This document shows positions 30,035-34,047 of a DNA stretch of 34,047 nucleotides, in pieces (positions within the stretch are counted from its first letter, which is position 1; each line of letters opens with the position of its first letter). The notes below the pieces were generated by a model. That model searched no databases, was not told the origin of the DNA, and was given only the letters and a program-made list of their open reading frames with translations. Position numbers and translations under genes: made by a program. The DNA is taken from assembly GCA_017577565.1 (NCBI GenBank), contig PKRH01000022.1:1-34047 (forward strand). Reading direction: 5' to 3'. Source of the stretch: Thermoanaerobacterales bacterium. GTDB lineage: Bacteria > Actinomycetota > Acidimicrobiia > Acidimicrobiales > JACDCH01.

Positions 30035-30114
30035 GCTCGCCTCACGGATCCAGTCCCCCCAGCCCGGACGTTAGCGGATCCTGGACATCGCCCGTTGTTG
30101 GACGCGACATGCAG

Positions 30115-30143
30115 ATCGTATCGGGACCAGCACGCGACGTCCA
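30115..30143 (-). promoter_or_regulatory. Promoter of the XRE regulator
   Basis: On the minus strand TGGACG (30143-30138) and TACGAT (30120-30115) are 17 bp apart, giving a start near 30108 and a leader of about 74 nt. Confidence 0.55.
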
Positions 30144-30201
30144 TTTCCGTCGTCCCGGCCACGACGCGCGACGGCCGGCCCGGCACACCCCGTGCGGGGC
30201 G

Positions 30202-30220
30202 GCTGAGCCGGCCGCTCAGC
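30202..30220 (-). terminator. Hairpin after the SRPBCC gene
   Basis: GCTGAGC (30202-30208) and GCTCAGC (30214-30220) form a perfect 7-bp stem with a 5-nt loop, 28 nt after the stop codon. It separates this gene from the XRE promoter. Confidence 0.4.
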
Positions 30221-30248
30221 GTGGTCGATCGGGCGGGTGCCGGGTCGG

Positions 30249-30911
30249 CTACCCGTCGGTGGCGGCGGCCGCCGCGTCCGCCGGCTCGCCACGCCCGTCG
30301 CCGTCGGCGCCACCGGCCGCCGCGGCGGCCTGCCGCTCGGCCTTCATCTGCTCGAGCAGCTGCCGGCGCGTCGACTTCTTGACGAACCGGCCGCCGATGG
30401 CCATGAGCGGCCAGAGCAGCAGCCCGGCCGGCCGGCGGACCTTCGTCGGCGGCATGGCCCCGCACCCGACGGCGATGACCTGGTTGTCGTCGTCGAGCAG
30501 CGTCGGCATGTAGCGGCGGAAGAGCAGCTCCCCGACCAGCCCGGCCCCGGGGAACACGTAGCGCCCCGAGATCCGGTTGATGATCACGCACGAGCTGTCG
30601 TCGACGGGCACGACCTGGAACGACTGGTGGTGCGGGAACGGGTCGCGCCCCGGCTCCTCGGGCGCCTTGAACTCGCCGAAGGCGACGAAGTAGGGGCGGA
30701 CCTCGCGGATCTTTGCCTGGCGGCGCTGCTTGTACAGGCCGAAGAAGTCGTGGTCGACGGTGATGACCGCGCCCGGCCGCAGCTCGGTCTCGTCGGTGTG
30801 CACCTCGGCGTGGAGCATGTTGACCCGGAACAGGTTGCGGGGGTCGGACATCCAGCCCCACACGACGTCCGCAGGTGCCTCCACCCGCATGAGCCTCTCG
30901 CACGTCCCCAT
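30249..30911 (-). CDS. SRPBCC-fold (START/cyclase-like) protein
   Basis: The product is 220 residues. The opening MRVEAPADVVWGWMSDPRNLFRVN is the typical first strand and helices of the SRPBCC hydrophobic-ligand-binding fold. It is followed by the strands RPGAVITVDHDFFG, AKIREVRPYFVAFGEF and SFQVVPVDDSSCVIINRISGRY and a long C-terminal helix (LLFRRYMPTLLDD). The last ~30 residues are Ala/Gly/Asp-rich. No signal peptide; a short hydrophobic patch (GLLLWPLMAIGG) lies near 175. GGAGG precedes ATG 30911. It is divergent from the methyltransferase gene. Binding of a lipid or aromatic ligand is likely; no enzymatic role can be assigned. Confidence 0.75.
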   Translation of the reverse strand: MGTCERLMRVEAPADVVWGWMSDPRNLFRVNMLHAEVHTDETELRPGAVITVDHDFFGLYKQRRQAKIREVRPYFVAFGEFKAPEEPGRDPFPHHQSFQVVPVDDSSCVIINRISGRYVFPGAGLVGELLFRRYMPTLLDDDNQVIAVGCGAMPPTKVRRPAGLLLWPLMAIGGRFVKKSTRRQLLEQMKAERQAAAAAGGADGDGRGEPADAAAAATDG

Positions 30912-30951
30912 CGCGATCCTCCTTCGCCCGCCCCCATGTTCGCGAACGCCG

Positions 30952-30964
30952 GCGCACGGTGCGC
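30952..30964. promoter_or_regulatory. Palindrome in the divergent SRPBCC/methyltransferase promoter region
   Basis: GCGCACGGTGCGC is a 13-nt palindrome. Its GCACGGTGCG part recurs at 31021-31030. The two copies lie between divergent genes and may be regulator sites. Confidence 0.35.
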
Positions 30965-31109
30965 ACCCGTCCCGTTACGGATCGGAGACACGCGCGCCGG
31001 GACCCGGGAGCCGGGGATGGGCACGGTGCGTGCGGATGAGCGAAGATGAGCGACATGCCGCGTCGCCCGCCGTCCGCGACCGCCCGTCGCCCCGACCGGA
31101 GGTCGTGAG

Positions 31110-31955
31110 GTGACCGATCGACCGACCGCCGCCACGCCCGCGGACCGCGACCTCCCCCCGATCGACACGACGGTCCCGCACACGTCGCGGATCTACGACT
31201 ACCTCCTCGGCGGCCACGACCACTTCGAGGTCGACCGCCGGACCGCCGAGCACGCCTTCGCCGCCTACCCCGGCGGCGTCGAGGGCGCCCGCGCCGACGC
31301 CCGGGCCAACCGGGCCTTCCTCGGGCGGGTCGTCCGCTTCCTCGCCGGCGAGTGCGGGCTGCGCCAGTTCCTCGACATCGGCACCGGCATCCCGAACGAC
31401 GACAACACCCATGCCGTCGCCCTCGAGGTCGCGCCCGACGCCCGCATCGTCTACGTCGACAACGACCCGATCGTCCTGTCCCACGCGCACGCGCTGCTGG
31501 GCCGCGGCGACGGCTCGACGGCCTACGTCCAGGGCGACCTGCGCCGGCCCGACGAGATCCTCGAGCGCGCCGCCGCCACCCTCGACCTCGGGAAGCCGGT
31601 CGGGCTCGTCCTCGTCGGCATCCTCCACGTCATCGCCGAGGCCGACCGGCCCCACGAGTGCGTCGCCCGCCTGGTCGACGCCCTGGCCCCCGGCAGCTAC
31701 GTGGCGATCTCCCACATCGTCGACCGCGCGGACGAGGGCGACATCCGGCTGCTCGCCGAGCGCCTCAACGAGCGCATGCGCGACAACTACCCCGCGACGC
31801 CCCGCTCGCCGGAGGACATCCGCCGCTTCTTCGACGGCCTCGAGCTCGTCGAGCCGGGGCTCGTGCCGGTGCCCGAGTGGCGGCCGGACGGCGGCGCGGC
31901 GACCCGCGGCCGGCGGGCGACCGCCATCCTCGGCGGGGTCGCGCGCAAGCCCTGA
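31110..31955 (+). CDS. SAM-dependent methyltransferase, SAV2177 family (DUF574)
   Basis: This encodes 281 residues. The family signature PHTSRIYDYLLGGHDHFEVDRRTAEH is at about 23-48. It is followed by RANRAFLGRVVRFLAGECGLRQFLDIGTGIP (SAM-binding motif I), RIVYVDNDPIVLSHAHALL (acidic loop binding the ribose), PVGLVLVGILHVI and SYVAISHI. Family crystal structures show a methyltransferase fold, but the natural substrate is unknown. GGAGG 7 nt upstream supports GTG 31110. It precedes the CvnA-like kinase by 78 nt on the same strand. Such genes are highly multiplied in Streptomyces and relatives. Confidence 0.93.
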   Translation: MTDRPTAATPADRDLPPIDTTVPHTSRIYDYLLGGHDHFEVDRRTAEHAFAAYPGGVEGARADARANRAFLGRVVRFLAGECGLRQFLDIGTGIPNDDNTHAVALEVAPDARIVYVDNDPIVLSHAHALLGRGDGSTAYVQGDLRRPDEILERAAATLDLGKPVGLVLVGILHVIAEADRPHECVARLVDALAPGSYVAISHIVDRADEGDIRLLAERLNERMRDNYPATPRSPEDIRRFFDGLELVEPGLVPVPEWRPDGGAATRGRRATAILGGVARKP

Positions 31956-32033
31956 CGCCGCCCCTCGCGACGCGGCCGGCGGGCCGTCGGGGTACTGGCA
32001 GCCCGCGCGAATCGCGGCTAACACTTGCGGCCA

Positions 32034-34047
32034 ATGGGGATTCGGGGGTCCACCGCGACCGCTGCCGGCGCGGCGGCACCGTCGCGGCACGACGATGGGG
32101 GCGCGGGGGCGCACCGGCCGCGACACGCCGCACCCGCGCCGGCCGACGCGGCCGACGACGGCGACGGCGGCGAGGGCCGCCACCTCCCGCCGCCCCGCGG
32201 CCTGACGGCCGCGGTCCGCGACCGCCTGCCCCGGGGCAACACGCTCGACGACGGCACGTTCCGCCACCGGCACCGGGTCCTGTGGTGGGTGCTGGTGGCC
32301 CACCTGCCCGCGCTCGCCGCCCTCGGCACGTGGCGGGGCCACGACCCCGGGCCGCTGGCGCTCGAGCTGCTCGCCCCGGCCGCCTGCGCCGTGGCCGGCT
32401 GGTTCCTCCCGGCACGCCGCCCGGCGTCGTTCGCCGTCACCGCCGGGTTCGTCGCCAGCTCGGTCGTCCTCGTCCACCTCTCGGGCGGCCGGGTGGAGGC
32501 CCGCTTCCACGCCTTCGTGCTGATCGGCCTCGTCGCCCTGTACCAGGACTGGGCGCCGTTCCTGTGGAACGTCGTGCTGACCGTCGTTGCCCTCGGCGCC
32601 ACCAGCGTCGCCGCCCACGACGTCATGTTCGACCACGACGCCGCGCACGAGCGGCCGCTGCTGTGGTCCGGCATCCACGTGGCGGCCCTCCTCGCCGCGT
32701 CGAGCGGGGTGGTCACCTTCTGGAGCCACACCGAGCGCGAGCAGCGGCGCAACCTCCAGCTGGTCGAGGACCTGGCGGCCGCCGAGGCGGCGAAGCAGCA
32801 GGCGGTGTCCGGCCTGCTCGTGAACCTGGCCCGCCGGAACCAGTCGCTGCTCGACCGCCAGCTCGACGTCATCGGCGACGTGTCCCAGCGCGTCGACGAC
32901 GCCGACCTGCGCGAGCAGGTCCGCCAGCTCGAGCAGCTCGCCACCCGCATCCGCCGCAACGCCGGCTCGCTGCTCGTGCTCGCCGGCGACGACACGCCCC
33001 GGCGCTGGAGCCGGCCGGTGCCGCTGGTCGACGTGGTGCGGGCCGCGGCCGCCGAGGTCGAGGACGGCCACCGGGTCGAGCCGCTGGTCAACGACCACCT
33101 GCAGGTCGAGGGCCGGGCGGCCGCCGACCTCGTGCACCTGCTGGCCGAGCTCATCGACAACGCCGTCACGTTCTCGCCGCCGACGGCGACGGTGCGGGTG
33201 CGCAGCCACCTGTCCCCCGACGACCCGCCGATGCCGGTCGTGTCGATCGAGGACAGCGGCATCGGCATGACCGAGCCCGAGCTGCGCAACGCCAACCTCG
33301 TGCTGGCCGAGGCCCCGGAGGTCGACCTCGGCCGCTCCCCCATGCTCGGCTTCCACGTCGTGGCCCGGCTGGCCCGGCGCCATGCGCTGAGCGTGCGCCT
33401 CGCCCCCACCCCGGGCGGCGGCCTCACGGCCATGGTCACGCTCGCGCCGGGGGTGGTGACCGAGCGGTCGCTGGGCTCGACCGTGACGACCACCGACGGC
33501 GGCAGCGGGTCGACCGGCACCGGCGCCACCACGACCACCGGCCGCCACGTGCTCGCACCCTGGAGCGCGGTGACCACCCGGCCCATGGACGACGGGCCCC
33601 GCGTCGAGACGATCGGCCTGCGCCCGACCGGCACCCGGGCCCGCGAGGGTGACCGGCACGAGGGCCGGACCGCCGGGACCGGACCGGTGTTCGGGACCGG
33701 GCCGGGCACGTCCGGCGCTGCGCCCGCGGACCCGACGGGCCCGCCCGGCACCCTGCCACCGGTCGTCCTGCCGGCGCTACCGGCGGCGTCCGAGGACACG
33801 CACCAGCTCCCGGCGGCGTCCGAGCCGCCGGCGCCCGGCAAGCCCCGCCGCGGCGGCTCGCCGCGGGTGATCTCGGTGTCGGCCCGGGAGGCGACGGGCA
33901 CCGAGCCGGCGTCCACGACCGCCGGGCCGTCCCCCTCCGGTGGCCGGACCGGCGGCCGGGCACACCCCGCCGGCCGAGGCCGCGCGCCCAGCGCCCGCTT
34001 CGGGGGCGGCGGCCGGTCAGGGGCCGGCGACCGCCCCGTCGATCCCG
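32034..34047 (+). CDS. cvnA: CvnA-like (conservon) sensor histidine kinase; 3' end outside window
   Basis: An open frame of 671 codons runs from ATG 32034 to the window edge. Residues 1-80 are a low-complexity cytoplasmic start. About 82-230 is a membrane sensor with several helices and the motif FHAFVLIGLVALYQDWAPFLWN. The signalling helices LLVNLARRNQSLLDRQLDVIGD and LEQLATRIRRNAGSLLVLAG follow, then the ATPase domain with AELIDNAVTFSPP (N376), DSGIGM (D407) and LGFHVVARLARRH. This is the CvnA arrangement; CvnA proteins work with CvnB (roadblock), CvnC (DUF742) and CvnD (small GTPase), expected just beyond the edge. The family usually has DHLATR where this protein has EQLATR (Q301). After ~470 the tail is Pro/Thr/Gly-rich and disordered. 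Confidence 0.88.
   Translation, partial: MGIRGSTATAAGAAAPSRHDDGGAGAHRPRHAAPAPADAADDGDGGEGRHLPPPRGLTAAVRDRLPRGNTLDDGTFRHRHRVLWWVLVAHLPALAALGTWRGHDPGPLALELLAPAACAVAGWFLPARRPASFAVTAGFVASSVVLVHLSGGRVEARFHAFVLIGLVALYQDWAPFLWNVVLTVVALGATSVAAHDVMFDHDAAHERPLLWSGIHVAALLAASSGVVTFWSHTEREQRRNLQLVEDLAAAEAAKQQAVSGLLVNLARRNQSLLDRQLDVIGDVSQRVDDADLREQVRQLEQLATRIRRNAGSLLVLAGDDTPRRWSRPVPLVDVVRAAAAEVEDGHRVEPLVNDHLQVEGRAAADLVHLLAELIDNAVTFSPPTATVRVRSHLSPDDPPMPVVSIEDSGIGMTEPELRNANLVLAEAPEVDLGRSPMLGFHVVARLARRHALSVRLAPTPGGGLTAMVTLAPGVVTERSLGSTVTTTDGGSGSTGTGATTTTGRHVLAPWSAVTTRPMDDGPRVETIGLRPTGTRAREGDRHEGRTAGTGPVFGTGPGTSGAAPADPTGPPGTLPPVVLPALPAASEDTHQLPAASEPPAPGKPRRGGSPRVISVSAREATGTEPASTTAGPSPSGGRTGGRAHPAGRGRAPSARFGGGGRSGAGDRPVDP

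Noticed and set aside
31352..33652. 766-codon plus-strand frame
   Set aside because: Arg/Pro-rich shadow in another frame of the methyltransferase and kinase genes.
30975..33659. 894-codon open frame on the minus strand
   Set aside because: It lies antisense to the methyltransferase and CvnA-like genes, whose conserved motifs leave no doubt about the coding strand.
1..34047. CRISPR array, tRNA, rRNA or IS element
   Set aside because: No regularly spaced repeats, tRNA T-arm sequences with matching stems, rRNA segments or transposase motifs were seen.

Overview
The window is very GC-rich DNA, well above 70% G+C by eye, with dense, often 4-nt-overlapping genes and frequent GTG starts. The protein families point to a high-GC actinobacterium: PaaX, DUF397 with an XRE/DUF5753 regulator, SAV2177-type (DUF574) methyltransferase, a conservon-type (CvnA-like) sensor kinase, a Thr-linker Ltp lipoprotein and LLM flavoenzymes. 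The order or family cannot be fixed from this sequence. No rRNA, tRNA, IS element, phage module or CRISPR array was seen, so this looks like chromosomal DNA.

Layout. (1) 1-1504 (-): a membrane-anchored unknown protein overlaps a divergent PlsY-like acyltransferase that runs off the left edge. (2) 1656-3874 (+): a PaaX-like regulator coupled to a luciferase-like flavin oxidoreductase. (3) 4042-6530 (+): a GH1 beta-glucosidase and a LacI-family regulator behind a perfect 20-bp palindromic operator. (4) 13099-6543 (-): a second LacI regulator, ABC ATPase, sugar-binding lipoprotein, two permeases and a small membrane protein form one carbohydrate-uptake operon. Its promoter carries two LacI-type boxes and a CRP-like box. 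With region 3 it reads as a system that imports glucosides and hydrolyses them inside the cell. (5) 17271-13210 (-): MoxR ATPase, VWA/CoxE-like protein, dienelactone-hydrolase-like protein and a class III nucleotide cyclase. (6) 17668-20692: a GAF/winged-helix regulator, a second LLM oxidoreductase and an AraC-family regulator. (7) 26731-20705 (-): exported or envelope proteins, namely an unknown secreted protein with a leader of more than 500 nt, a penicillin-acylase-family Ntn hydrolase, an HSL-type esterase and an Ltp-repeat lipoprotein. (8) 27594-34047: regulatory genes typical of actinobacteria, comprising two small unknown genes (one a zinc ribbon), DUF397, XRE/DUF5753, an SRPBCC protein, a DUF574 methyltransferase and a CvnA-like kinase that runs off the right edge.

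Two genuine coding regions are open at the window edges and are easily missed: the PlsY-like gene (left) and the CvnA-like kinase (right). The most interesting signals are regulatory. One 15-bp CRP-like palindrome occurs in two promoters 14 kb apart, one of them next to a cyclase gene. Distinct LacI operators sit beside their own regulators. There is a tandem hairpin pair inside the ABC operon, a long structured leader before the secreted protein, and an 11-bp inverted repeat over a promoter. The CvnA-like kinase has Gln where the conservon family normally has His.
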